Shown here: positions 1 to 5,455 of the stretch, piece by piece | Layout of the letters: every line of letters starts with the position of its first letter | Numbering within the stretch: the stretch's first letter is position 1 | From: Chloroflexota bacterium | GTDB taxonomy: Bacteria; Desulfobacterota; Desulfuromonadia; Desulfuromonadales; Geopsychrobacteraceae | Length of the DNA: 5,537 nucleotides | Direction of reading: 5' to 3' | Assembly (NCBI GenBank): GCA_015222355.1 | Contig: JADFVC010000052.1 | Coordinates: 1 to 5,537, forward strand | Position numbers and translations under genes: made by a program | Notes under the pieces: generated by a model | Told to the model about the DNA's origin: nothing | Seen by the model: only the letters and a program-made list of their open reading frames with translations | The model's database searches: none

Positions 1-724
1 GATTGGCCAGAATCAGCTCACCCCGTTGCTTGCATTGCTCGTATCCTTGTTGGTTGGCCTGTTCCTGCTCGATATTTTTAAGACGTCGTTGCAGTTTTTT
101 TTGCGCTTTTCTCAGAGAATCTTCGATCAGCCCGCGGACATCTTTTTCCCTTTTTAAGCCATGACTCTGTGCATAAAGTTTTTCGACAGCCAGGCTGACG
201 GATACTTCTTCTGGCGGAGCATTCTCCGGTCCTTTACGCTGCATCTCCAGAATTTGTGGTCGTTCAGGCAAAACATACGTCTGCCCCGCCGCAATCAAAC
301 GCTGCTGGTTGCTTTGCACCCGTTTCAACGCATCGATAATCCGTCCATCTTCCGCAACCAGAACCAGATTGCTGCTGCGCCCGGTCAGTTCCACCAGCAA
401 ACGACATAAGCCCTTTGGCCCGGCACATTCGAATTGCACAATGCGATCATGATTCAATTGAGAAATTGTCAGGATGCGTGATATCCGCGATCTGAGCAGT
501 TGGCAGAAACGTGGCGGAGTAAAGGGGTTGGCAAAGTTTTGCTCGGTTAAATGGAGACGACTGTTCCCGGGAGCTGCGGAAAGTAAAAGTTTCAGATTTT
601 CAGAACCGTTCCAGAGGCGAAAAATGAACAGATCCGCGGCAGGCTGGTGAATTTTGGTAATTCTTGCCCCGCTTATTTTTTCCGTCAATTCAACAATGAC
701 ATTTTCCAGCAAGCTAAGTTCCAT
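1..724 (-). CDS. NFACT-family protein (RqcH/FbpA/Rqc2-like), N-terminal part, cut by window edge
   Basis: The reading frame is open from an ATG at 724 to the window edge, giving 241 codons of a family that usually has about 550-600 residues. An AGGGA Shine-Dalgarno six bases upstream supports this start. Residues 1 to about 155 look like the NFACT-N domain: PPRFCQLLR at 70-78, HDRIV at 92-96, ELTGRSSNLVLV at 112-123 and LKRV at 133-136. The Asp93-Arg94 pair matches the conserved Asp-Arg that Bacillus subtilis RqcH needs for alanine tailing. From about residue 188 the chain is Lys/Glu/Gln-rich and probably coiled coil, and it enters the characteristic GELILAN segment at 235-241. Family members bind split 50S subunits carrying stalled peptidyl-tRNA and add C-terminal alanines that mark the chain for proteolysis; some Gram-positive homologues were named fibronectin-binding proteins. 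The NFACT-R RNA-binding domain would lie beyond the edge. The gene is divergent from metY. Family assignment is confident; the exact role is inferred. Confidence 0.9.
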   Translation of the reverse strand, partial: MELSLLENVIVELTEKISGARITKIHQPAADLFIFRLWNGSENLKLLLSAAPGNSRLHLTEQNFANPFTPPRFCQLLRSRISRILTISQLNHDRIVQFECAGPKGLCRLLVELTGRSSNLVLVAEDGRIIDALKRVQSNQQRLIAAGQTYVLPERPQILEMQRKGPENAPPEEVSVSLAVEKLYAQSHGLKREKDVRGLIEDSLRKAQKKLQRRLKNIEQEQANQQGYEQCKQRGELILAN

Positions 725-779
725 TAAATATCCCTGGGCGACCGTGGATTCAACTTTTTCCCCACAGTTAAAAAACATC

Positions 780-788
780 TGCTAGAAT
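780..788 (+). promoter_or_regulatory. Putative extended -10 element for metY
   Basis: TGCTAGAAT fits an extended -10 (TG, one base, then TAGAAT, five of six matches to TATAAT). It lies 45 bases before the metY ATG and predicts a start near 795. No good -35 is visible 16-18 bases upstream, where the sequence is C-rich, but extended -10 promoters can work without one. The call is a consensus match only. Confidence 0.35.
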
Positions 789-801
789 CAGCAACCAATT
801 T

Positions 802-813
802 CTTGACGTCAAG
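802..813. promoter_or_regulatory. Perfect 12-base palindrome, possible operator in the divergent metY/NFACT region
   Basis: CTTGACGTCAAG is a perfect inverted repeat with no spacer. It sits about 7-19 bases downstream of the predicted metY start and upstream of the metY ribosome binding site, where a bound dimeric repressor could block transcription. Read on the minus strand it also contains TTGACG, which could act as a -35 for the NFACT gene with a 17-base spacer to a poor -10 (GATTCT, 784-789). No regulator is encoded in the window, so its function is inferred. Confidence 0.35.
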
Positions 814-821
814 CTATTAGT

Positions 822-826
822 GGAGG
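822..826 (+). promoter_or_regulatory. metY ribosome binding site
   Basis: GGAGG lies seven bases upstream of the ATG at 834. It decides the metY start and rules out the overlapping ATG at 820 in another frame, which lies upstream of this site and has no site of its own. Confidence 0.85.
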
Positions 827-833
827 TCATTTC

Positions 834-2114
834 ATGGAGCAACCTTGGAAAATTGAAACGCAGGCCGTTCAGGGGGGCTACAGCCCCAAGCCTACGGAAC
901 CGCGCATTCCGGCTATCTGCCAGAGTACCACTTTTAAATATGAAAAAGCCGACCATGTGGCAAAATTATTCGATCTGGAACTGGCTGACCACATGTACAG
1001 CCGGATCAGCAACCCGACGACCGAGGCATTCGAAAAGAAGATTTGCCTGATGGAAAATGGTCAGGGCGCCCTGGCGACATCATCCGGGCAGGCAGCAATC
1101 AGCCTGGCGATCCTTAATATCTGCCAGTCCGGTCAGCATATCGTGGCCGCCAGCACCCTTTACGGCGGGACCTATTCCCTGTTCGCCAATACCCTGCCCA
1201 AAATGGGGATCGAAGTCAGCTTTATCGACCCGGAAGCAGATATCGAGGAAATACGCAAAGCCTTTCGCCCCGAAACGCGTTGCCTTTACGCTGAAACCAT
1301 CGGCAACCCGGGACTGAACGTGCTTGATTTTGAAAAATTTTCCACCCTGGCAAAAGAGCTGCAGGTACCGCTGATCATCGACAATACCTTTGCCACCCCT
1401 TATCTGTGCAAGCCGCTGCAACTCGGCGCCAACATCGTTGTTCATTCAACGACAAAATATATTGATGGCCACGGGACCAGTGTCGGCGGTGTGATCATTG
1501 ATGGTGGAAACTTTGACTGGTTCTGCGGAAAATATCCGGAGATGACCGAACCGGACCCCAGCTATCATGGCTTAAAGTATGCGGAAAACTTTGCCCCCAT
1601 GGCTTACATTGTCAAAGCCAGAGTCCAGTATATGCGTGACCTCGGCTGCTGCCCGGCTCCGCAAAACAGTTTCCTTAACAATCAAGGATTGACCACCTTA
1701 ACGTTGCGCATGGAGCGACACAGCAGCAACGCACTGGCACTGGCCAAGCATTTGGAACAACATCCCGCCGTTGCCTGGGTTAAATATCCCGGTTTGGAAA
1801 GTCATCCCAGCTACGCCAGCGCGAAAAAATACCTACCACTCGGTTGTAGTGGCGTTTTGACCTTCGGGATCAAGGGGGGACGGGAAGCAGGCGTAAAATT
1901 TATGGAAGCCTGCCGATTGATTGCGCTGGTCGTCCATGTCGGTGACGCCCGGTCCGGCGTTCTCCATCCAGCCAGCACCACGCACCGGCAATTAACCGAA
2001 GAACAGCAGATTGCCTCGGGTGTCTCCCCCGATTTATTGCGCATTTCCGTCGGGATAGAGCATATAGACGATCTTATTGCTGATGTGGATCAGGCATTGC
2101 GGGCCGCGCAGTAA
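834..2114 (+). CDS. metY: O-acetylhomoserine sulfhydrylase (O-acetylhomoserine aminocarboxypropyltransferase), PLP-dependent
   Basis: This 426-residue cytoplasmic enzyme belongs to the Cys/Met-metabolism PLP family (fold type I). It is expected to join O-acetylhomoserine and sulfide (or methanethiol) into homocysteine (or methionine), the direct sulfhydrylation route of methionine synthesis. Visible family residues are the Schiff-base lysine K208 in HSTTKY (204-209), cofactor-ring aspartate D183 in IIDNT, phosphate-contacting Y55 and R57 in MYSRISNP, S84-G85 before the stacking Y110-G111, and carboxylate-binding R403 in LLRISVGIE. The length and the insertion HGLKYAENFAP (245-255) with KARVQYMRDLG (261-271) favour MetY over the shorter (about 390-residue) cystathionine gamma-synthase, cystathionine gamma-lyase and methionine gamma-lyase relatives. 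GVLHPASTTHRQL (375-387) is the usual MetY-type C-terminal motif. GGAGG at 822-826, seven bases before the ATG, fixes the start. It appears monocistronic, followed by a hairpin. Methionine gamma-lyase is the main alternative and is less likely. Confidence 0.93.
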   Translation: MEQPWKIETQAVQGGYSPKPTEPRIPAICQSTTFKYEKADHVAKLFDLELADHMYSRISNPTTEAFEKKICLMENGQGALATSSGQAAISLAILNICQSGQHIVAASTLYGGTYSLFANTLPKMGIEVSFIDPEADIEEIRKAFRPETRCLYAETIGNPGLNVLDFEKFSTLAKELQVPLIIDNTFATPYLCKPLQLGANIVVHSTTKYIDGHGTSVGGVIIDGGNFDWFCGKYPEMTEPDPSYHGLKYAENFAPMAYIVKARVQYMRDLGCCPAPQNSFLNNQGLTTLTLRMERHSSNALALAKHLEQHPAVAWVKYPGLESHPSYASAKKYLPLGCSGVLTFGIKGGREAGVKFMEACRLIALVVHVGDARSGVLHPASTTHRQLTEEQQIASGVSPDLLRISVGIEHIDDLIADVDQALRAAQ

Positions 2115-2128
2115 ACAGTTATTCGATA

Positions 2129-2157
2129 ACGGGGACAGAAGCAATTTCTGTCCCCGT
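2129..2157. repeat. Strong REP-like hairpin downstream of metY, possible terminator
   Basis: A perfect 12-base-pair inverted repeat has arms 2129-2140 (ACGGGGACAGAA) and 2146-2157 (TTCTGTCCCCGT) and a five-base loop. It begins 15 bases after the metY stop. A T-rich stretch (2171-2178) follows only after 13 more bases, so it is not a textbook intrinsic terminator, though it could stabilise or attenuate the metY transcript. The GGGGACAGA/TCTGTCCCC core resembles the palindromes I associate with REP-type repeats and REP-associated IS200-like transposases. That link is from memory and unverified; no transposase is present here. Confidence 0.6.
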
Positions 2158-2176
2158 CCTGACCTGACGTTTGTTT

Positions 2177-2205
2177 TTGCCAAGCATTCCGCTTTATGCT
2201 ATCGT
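2177..2205 (+). promoter_or_regulatory. Predicted sigma-70 type promoter for trmL
   Basis: A -35 box TTGCCA (2177-2182; four of six matches to TTGACA), a 17-base spacer and a -10 TATCGT (2200-2205; four of six) preceded by TGC (2197-2199) make an extended -10 promoter. Transcription would start around 2211-2213, right at the trmL ATG (2214). This explains why no Shine-Dalgarno is seen and argues against the in-frame ATG at 2196, which would lie inside the promoter. Confidence 0.5.
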
Positions 2206-2213
2206 CCCGCGCC

Positions 2214-2687
2214 ATGCAGACAGAACAACCCTTCCACATAGTCCTGATCGAACCGGAAATCCCCCCGAACACCGGCAACATCGGCCGTCTCTGTGCCGCA
2301 ACCGGCACCTATCTGCATCTGGTCGGCAAGCTCGGCTTCTCCCTGGATGACAAACATCTCAAACGGGCCGGCCTGGACTATTGGCCGGAGGTGAAATTAA
2401 AGCGGTGGGATTCTCTGGAACAACTGATGGCGCAGTTCCCGAATGAGCGCTTCTGGTACGCCTCGAAAAAAGCCGCTCGAAGCTACACACAGGTTGCTTT
2501 TGCCCCGGGAGATTTTCTGGTCTTCGGCAAAGAGACCCTCGGGCTGCCTGAAGAGCTGCTGCAACAGCAGGCAGATCGTACCCTGCGCATCCCGATCTTT
2601 TCCCCGGCAGTGCGCAGTCTCAATCTGGCCAACTCGGCGGCCATTCTTCTTTACGAGGCGTTACGCCAGACGGGACGACTGGAGTAA
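2214..2687 (+). CDS. trmL: tRNA (cytidine(34)-2'-O)-methyltransferase, SPOUT family
   Basis: The product is a small cytoplasmic SPOUT methyltransferase. It is expected to transfer a methyl group from S-adenosylmethionine to the 2'-hydroxyl of the wobble base of leucine tRNAs with CAA or UAA anticodons. From ATG 2214 the protein is 157 residues, the same length as Escherichia coli TrmL. The three SPOUT motifs are clear: EPEIPPNTGNIGRLC (13-27), FGKETLGLP (104-112) and IPIFSPAVRSLNLANSAAI (126-144). The family-typical DDKHLKRAGLDYW is at 45-57. These glycine- and asparagine-rich loops form the trefoil knot that binds the methyl donor. Motif 2 has lysine (K106) where many members have proline. 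An in-frame ATG at 2196 would add six residues (MLSSRA) unlike the family, and neither start has a clear Shine-Dalgarno. The gene ends in tandem stops (TAATAA). It has its own predicted promoter and is probably not cotranscribed with metY. Confidence 0.92.
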   Translation: MQTEQPFHIVLIEPEIPPNTGNIGRLCAATGTYLHLVGKLGFSLDDKHLKRAGLDYWPEVKLKRWDSLEQLMAQFPNERFWYASKKAARSYTQVAFAPGDFLVFGKETLGLPEELLQQQADRTLRIPIFSPAVRSLNLANSAAILLYEALRQTGRLE

Positions 2688-2690
2688 TAA

Positions 2691-2747
2691 AAAGCCGAGC
2701 CACCTCATGACTTTTTGCGAGTGCATCAGCCATAGCGACCCGGCTTT
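2691..2747. terminator. Shared terminator region between convergent trmL and htpG
   Basis: AAAGCCG (2691-2697) pairs with CGGCTTT (2741-2747) across a 43-base loop. The loop contains a smaller imperfect hairpin (ATGACT at 2707-2712 against AGTGCAT at 2720-2726). On the minus strand the outer stem runs into CTTTTTATT, a fair uridine tract for ending htpG; on the plus strand it runs into CTTTATT. The convergent layout fits a bidirectional terminator, but the long loop is unusual and the inner segment matches a repeat seen at the right edge of the window. Confidence 0.55.
2709..2728 (+). repeat. Copy 1 of a 20-base dispersed repeat segment
   Basis: The segment starts with GACTTTTTGCGA and ends in CATCA. 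It matches the minus strand of 5456-5475 at 17 of 20 positions, the first twelve without a mismatch. It lies in the loop of the trmL/htpG terminator region. Its recurrence in two unrelated intergenic sites suggests a family of short dispersed repeats. Confidence 0.55.
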
Positions 2748-2763
2748 ATTCATTTGTCAAACG

Positions 2764-4599
2764 TCAAATCATCCCGAGCAGTTTTCCACTGCGTTCCAGG
2801 AAACCAGCCATCCGCTCTTTGCTGATTGCCTGGTGGGACAGCATCGCCAGATCATAGATCTGTTCAATCAACAGGCCAGCCGTTTCCTTGTTCCCATCGT
2901 CCTGTAATTTCAGCACCTTATCGACAGCCGGGCTGGCAGTATTGACCAACAGAGTATGCTCGGCAAAGAGGTCGGGCATCTCTCCCTGCCCCATCATCTG
3001 CGTCATTTCCTTGAAACGTCGCTGCTGTTCATTGAGCAGAATCATTCCCGGCACCGAATCATCCTTCAGGGTTTCAATCCTGATTGTCAGTCCTTTGATA
3101 TCCAGTGCCGATTTAAAACTTTCTTCAATCCGATCTTCCCGGCTCTTGTTGTCCTTGTCGACAATATTCGAGCTGACATCCTGTTCAATCAGATTTTCCG
3201 TAACATCGGAATCGACCCGCCCAAACTTCAGATCGGTGTTTTTCGACTCGAGGAACTGGATAAAGTGATTATCGATCATCGAGTCAAGAATCAACGCCTC
3301 CATTCCCTGCGCCTTGAACATCTTCAAATAGGTCGCTTGCACCCCTTCATCGTTTGCATAATAGACCTTGTTTTCATGCTCTTCCCTGGCTCGCTCAAGG
3401 TAATCAGGCAGGGTGGTATATTTTTCCTCTCCAGTCGAACGATAGATCACCTGATCTTTGACCTTATCGTAAAACTTATCCTCACGCATCATACCGTACT
3501 TGACAAAGGTATGGATGTCCTCCCAGATCGGCTCGAAGGCGGCTCGATCCTTTTTCGCCAACTCAACGATTTTGGCGGCAACCCGACCGCTGATCACCTC
3601 ACGGATCTTGCGCACCTGCGGCTCATTCTGCAGGTAACTGCGCGATACGTTCAGTGGCAGGTCCGGAGCATCGAGGCAGCCCTGCAAGGGGGTGAGGAAT
3701 TCCGGGATCAACTCCGGTGTATTGTCAGACACAAACACCTGGTTGCAGAACAGCTTGATGTGACTCTTGGTCACATCAAACTCATTGTGTAAACGTGGGA
3801 AATAAATGATCCCCTTCAGATTGAAAGGGAAATCGATGTTTAGGTGAATCCAGAACAGCGGATCATCCGACATCGGATAGAGTTTGCGATAGAATTCTTT
3901 GTATTCATCGTCGGTAATTTCACTGCTGCTACGGGTCCAGAGTGGATTTTTATCGTTGACTTCCTCCCCTTCCAGACAAATAGAAACCGGCAGAAAATTA
4001 CAGAATTTCTTCAAGACCTCACGGACATTAACCGCGTCGAGAAACTCTTTTTCCGTGTCATTCAGGTGCAGGATGATCTCGGTACCACGCTCTTTCTTAT
4101 CGGTTTCCGACAGCTGGTAGCTGGTATTTCCGGCACATTCCCAATGGGCTGCGATGGAGGCATCTCGGTAAGAGAGGGTGCGGATTTCAACCTTATCCGC
4201 CACCATAAAAGTGGAATAAAAACCGAGCCCGAAATGGCCGATAATCTGGTTTTTGTCTTCCAGATCCTTGAACTTCTCAATAAAGTCCTCTGCCGACGAA
4301 AAAGCCACTTGGTTAATATATTTACGGATCTCGTCGGCCGTCATACCGATGCCATTATCAGTGACCGTCAAGGTTCTTCGCTCTTTGTCGATATGAATAT
4401 CGACCTTATATTCATCAGCCAGCTTCAATCCCTCAATCAGATTGATATTCTGCAACCTATGGATAGCATCGACTGCGTTCGACACCAACTCACGCAGGAA
4501 AATATCTTTGTCGCTATAAAGCCACTTCTTGATGATCGGAAAGATATTTTCCGTGTGGATGGAAATGTTACCTTCTTCCCTGTTCGGCGTATCGGACAT
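2764..4599 (-). CDS. htpG: Molecular chaperone HtpG (bacterial Hsp90)
   Basis: This 611-residue cytoplasmic Hsp90 ATPase works as a dimer that helps clients fold or mature. The N-terminal GHKL ATPase domain (about 1-215) shows the catalytic glutamate E37 in IFLRELVSNAVDA, N41, D81 with G83 and G85 in TDNGIGMT, the glycine loop GHFGLGFYS (121-129) and T173 in ERGTEI. The middle domain (about 220-480) carries LWTRSSSEITDDEYKEFY (220-237) and LPLNVSRSYLQ (314-324), with R320 the likely gamma-phosphate-sensing arginine. The rest is the C-terminal dimerisation domain, without the eukaryotic MEEVD tail. The sequence resembles the clostridial/deltaproteobacterial type (IHTENIFPIIKKWLYSDKDIF) more than E. 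coli HtpG. Its ATP lid reads NQVAFSSAEDF (96-106) instead of the usual AKSGT-type motif. AAGGAG eight bases upstream fixes the start at 4599; an ATG at 4653 would add an unlikely 18-residue hydrophobic tail. No sigma-32-like promoter or CIRCE repeat is visible upstream. Confidence 0.95.
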   Translation of the reverse strand: MSDTPNREEGNISIHTENIFPIIKKWLYSDKDIFLRELVSNAVDAIHRLQNINLIEGLKLADEYKVDIHIDKERRTLTVTDNGIGMTADEIRKYINQVAFSSAEDFIEKFKDLEDKNQIIGHFGLGFYSTFMVADKVEIRTLSYRDASIAAHWECAGNTSYQLSETDKKERGTEIILHLNDTEKEFLDAVNVREVLKKFCNFLPVSICLEGEEVNDKNPLWTRSSSEITDDEYKEFYRKLYPMSDDPLFWIHLNIDFPFNLKGIIYFPRLHNEFDVTKSHIKLFCNQVFVSDNTPELIPEFLTPLQGCLDAPDLPLNVSRSYLQNEPQVRKIREVISGRVAAKIVELAKKDRAAFEPIWEDIHTFVKYGMMREDKFYDKVKDQVIYRSTGEEKYTTLPDYLERAREEHENKVYYANDEGVQATYLKMFKAQGMEALILDSMIDNHFIQFLESKNTDLKFGRVDSDVTENLIEQDVSSNIVDKDNKSREDRIEESFKSALDIKGLTIRIETLKDDSVPGMILLNEQQRRFKEMTQMMGQGEMPDLFAEHTLLVNTASPAVDKVLKLQDDGNKETAGLLIEQIYDLAMLSHQAISKERMAGFLERSGKLLGMI

Positions 4600-4607
4600 G
4601 GTCGTTT

Positions 4608-4613
4608 CTCCTT
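4608..4613 (-). promoter_or_regulatory. htpG ribosome binding site
   Basis: AAGGAG on the minus strand lies eight bases before the ATG at 4599. It selects this start over the in-frame ATG 54 bases further upstream (4653), which has no such site. The 108 bases from here to the hairpin at 4708 are AT-rich and must contain the htpG promoter, but I cannot assign boxes with confidence. Confidence 0.85.
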
Positions 4614-4707
4614 GGATTTGAAATGAAGCGAACAAAAAGACAAAATAAGACAAGACTGTTATGATGCTGAATAGTTACCAAATTTGAAAACATATCAACG
4701 ATCAGTG

Positions 4708-4740
4708 AAAAAGGGGTGCCGCAATTACGACACCCCTTTT
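4708..4740 (-). terminator. Intrinsic terminator of the diiron protein unit
   Basis: On the minus strand AAAAGGGGTGTCG pairs with CGGCACCCCTTTT around the six-base loop TAATTG, giving 13 pairs with one G-T wobble, and ends in a run of five T. On the plus strand the same position is a C-A mismatch, so the structure is tuned to minus-strand transcripts. It lies 27 bases after the diiron gene stop and upstream of htpG, so it should separate the two transcripts. The A/T flanks make weaker activity on the plus strand possible. Confidence 0.85.
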
Positions 4741-4767
4741 AATGAATTGACCAAATCAAGTATTTGA

Positions 4768-5244
4768 CTAATTTTCCGTCAAGAAGTATCTCTCGTAAAA
4801 GTCTTCCAGTATTTTCAGATGACGCGACTCGTCTGCCAGCAGACGCTGGAACAGAGATGCCATGGGCGCACCTTCACAACCTTTCATCAGCCGCTGGTAG
4901 AAATCGATAGCACCCTTTTCCAGATGAATTGCGTAGGCAAGCGAAGTCCGTGCATCCGCATCAGGGGCAATCTCCTTCTGCTCATAAACGTAATCCAGAT
5001 TCATGGTCGGCACTTCTTTGGTCATCTCTGTCGCGCTCTTGTCGTGACCTTCCAGCAGAGCCATTTCCAACTCGTTTTTATGGCTCAGCTCTTCAGCTGC
5101 CGCATCGCGCAAAATCGCTTTTGCCTGGCGATCCTTAACGATACGGATAGCGTACAAATAGTTACGAAAGCCCTCTTCTTCCATGACGATCGCTTTTTCA
5201 AGTGCAGCTTCATAGGTATAGCAGATACCTTCTTCAATACTCAT
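4768..5244 (-). CDS. Ferritin-like diiron protein, rubrerythrin family, without rubredoxin domain
   Basis: The product is 158 residues, nearly all predicted helix, with the two half-repeats of a rubrerythrin-type four-helix bundle. Likely iron ligands are E22 (IVMEEEGFRNYL, 19-30), E52 and H55 (EELSH), E109 (HLEKGAIDFYQRL, 107-119), and E139 and H142 (DESRH). Together they give the E, ExxH, E, ExxH pattern of the family. The C-terminal two-Cys-pair rubredoxin domain of classical rubrerythrin is absent; the only cysteines are C8 and C123. Such stand-alone proteins occur in anaerobes and are thought to reduce peroxide or handle iron, but the substrate and electron donor cannot be told from sequence. 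The start at 5244 follows GGGAG by seven bases; the ATG at 5262 would add six residues and includes that site. It lies 26 bases after a 54-residue gene on the same strand, probably as one operon, and is followed by a strong terminator. Confidence 0.85.
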   Translation of the reverse strand: MSIEEGICYTYEAALEKAIVMEEEGFRNYLYAIRIVKDRQAKAILRDAAAEELSHKNELEMALLEGHDKSATEMTKEVPTMNLDYVYEQKEIAPDADARTSLAYAIHLEKGAIDFYQRLMKGCEGAPMASLFQRLLADESRHLKILEDFYERYFLTEN

Positions 5245-5270
5245 TTTCTTTCTCCCATTCACTCAAATGT

Positions 5271-5435
5271 TCAATAAATGACGATGTAACCATGCTTCTC
5301 GGCAATTTTAGAAATCTCCAAAACATCTTCAATCTCGTAAATCGAACCGTCAAGATTGAAGGTATAGCCACCTTCCGGTTTCTCTTTTGCCAAGTTGACC
5401 AGATATTCAAAGCTTGCTGTTTTGATTGTTTCCAT
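5271..5435 (-). CDS. Small protein of unknown function (54 aa), upstream of the diiron gene
   Basis: This is a complete 54-codon frame from ATG 5435 to TGA 5271. A GGTGG Shine-Dalgarno-like sequence lies four bases before the start, a slightly short spacing. The product begins METIKTASFEYLV, continues with a short turn-rich segment (KPEGGYTFNLDGS, 19-31), then an acidic amphipathic helix (IYEIEDVLEISKIAEKHG, 32-49), and ends in the hydrophobic strand YIVIY. There are no cysteines, signal peptide or membrane segment, so it is probably cytosolic. I do not recognise the family. The compact alpha/beta composition, normal codon use and 26-base gap to the diiron gene argue for a real gene in the same operon. 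A longer frame (start 5443) overlaps it in another register and runs into the diiron gene start; its composition is arginine/tryptophan-rich and shadow-like. Confidence 0.7.
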   Translation of the reverse strand: METIKTASFEYLVNLAKEKPEGGYTFNLDGSIYEIEDVLEISKIAEKHGYIVIY

Positions 5436-5455
5436 AATCCCACCAGAGTTGTGTT

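Noticed and set aside
161..409. Plus-strand 82-codon frame near the left edge
   Set aside because: It lies opposite the NFACT gene, whose conserved motifs are clear. The translation is low-complexity in aromatic and arginine residues and has no ribosome binding site.
725..833. S-adenosylmethionine riboswitch upstream of metY
   Set aside because: Only 109 bases separate the divergent starts, with about 40 bases after the predicted transcript start, too short for known classes of the size of SAM-I, and no matching helices were seen.
1080..1445. Minus-strand 121-codon frame inside metY
   Set aside because: It lies entirely within the well-supported metY, has no recognisable motif and looks like an antisense shadow.
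2956..4626. Two long plus-strand frames (278 and 260 codons) lying opposite htpG
   Set aside because: Both are in the codon-aligned antisense frame of htpG, where stops arise only from sense TTA, CTA and TCA codons, which are rare here. The translations show no recognisable domain and htpG is unmistakable.
4600..4653. Extended HtpG start at 4653 adding 18 residues
   Set aside because: The extra MSYFVFLFASF segment is not typical of HtpG, lacks a Shine-Dalgarno, and the AAGGAG before 4599 would be buried in the coding sequence.
4614..4707. Heat-shock promoter (sigma-32) or CIRCE operator upstream of htpG
   Set aside because: I found neither a CCCCAT-type -10 with a CTTGAA-type -35 nor the nine-base CIRCE arms in this AT-rich stretch.
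5234..5443. 69-codon minus-strand frame overlapping the 54-codon small gene
   Set aside because: Its arginine/tryptophan-rich translation looks like an out-of-frame shadow, and it runs into the start of the diiron gene. The alternative frame has balanced composition and a natural stop before that gene.
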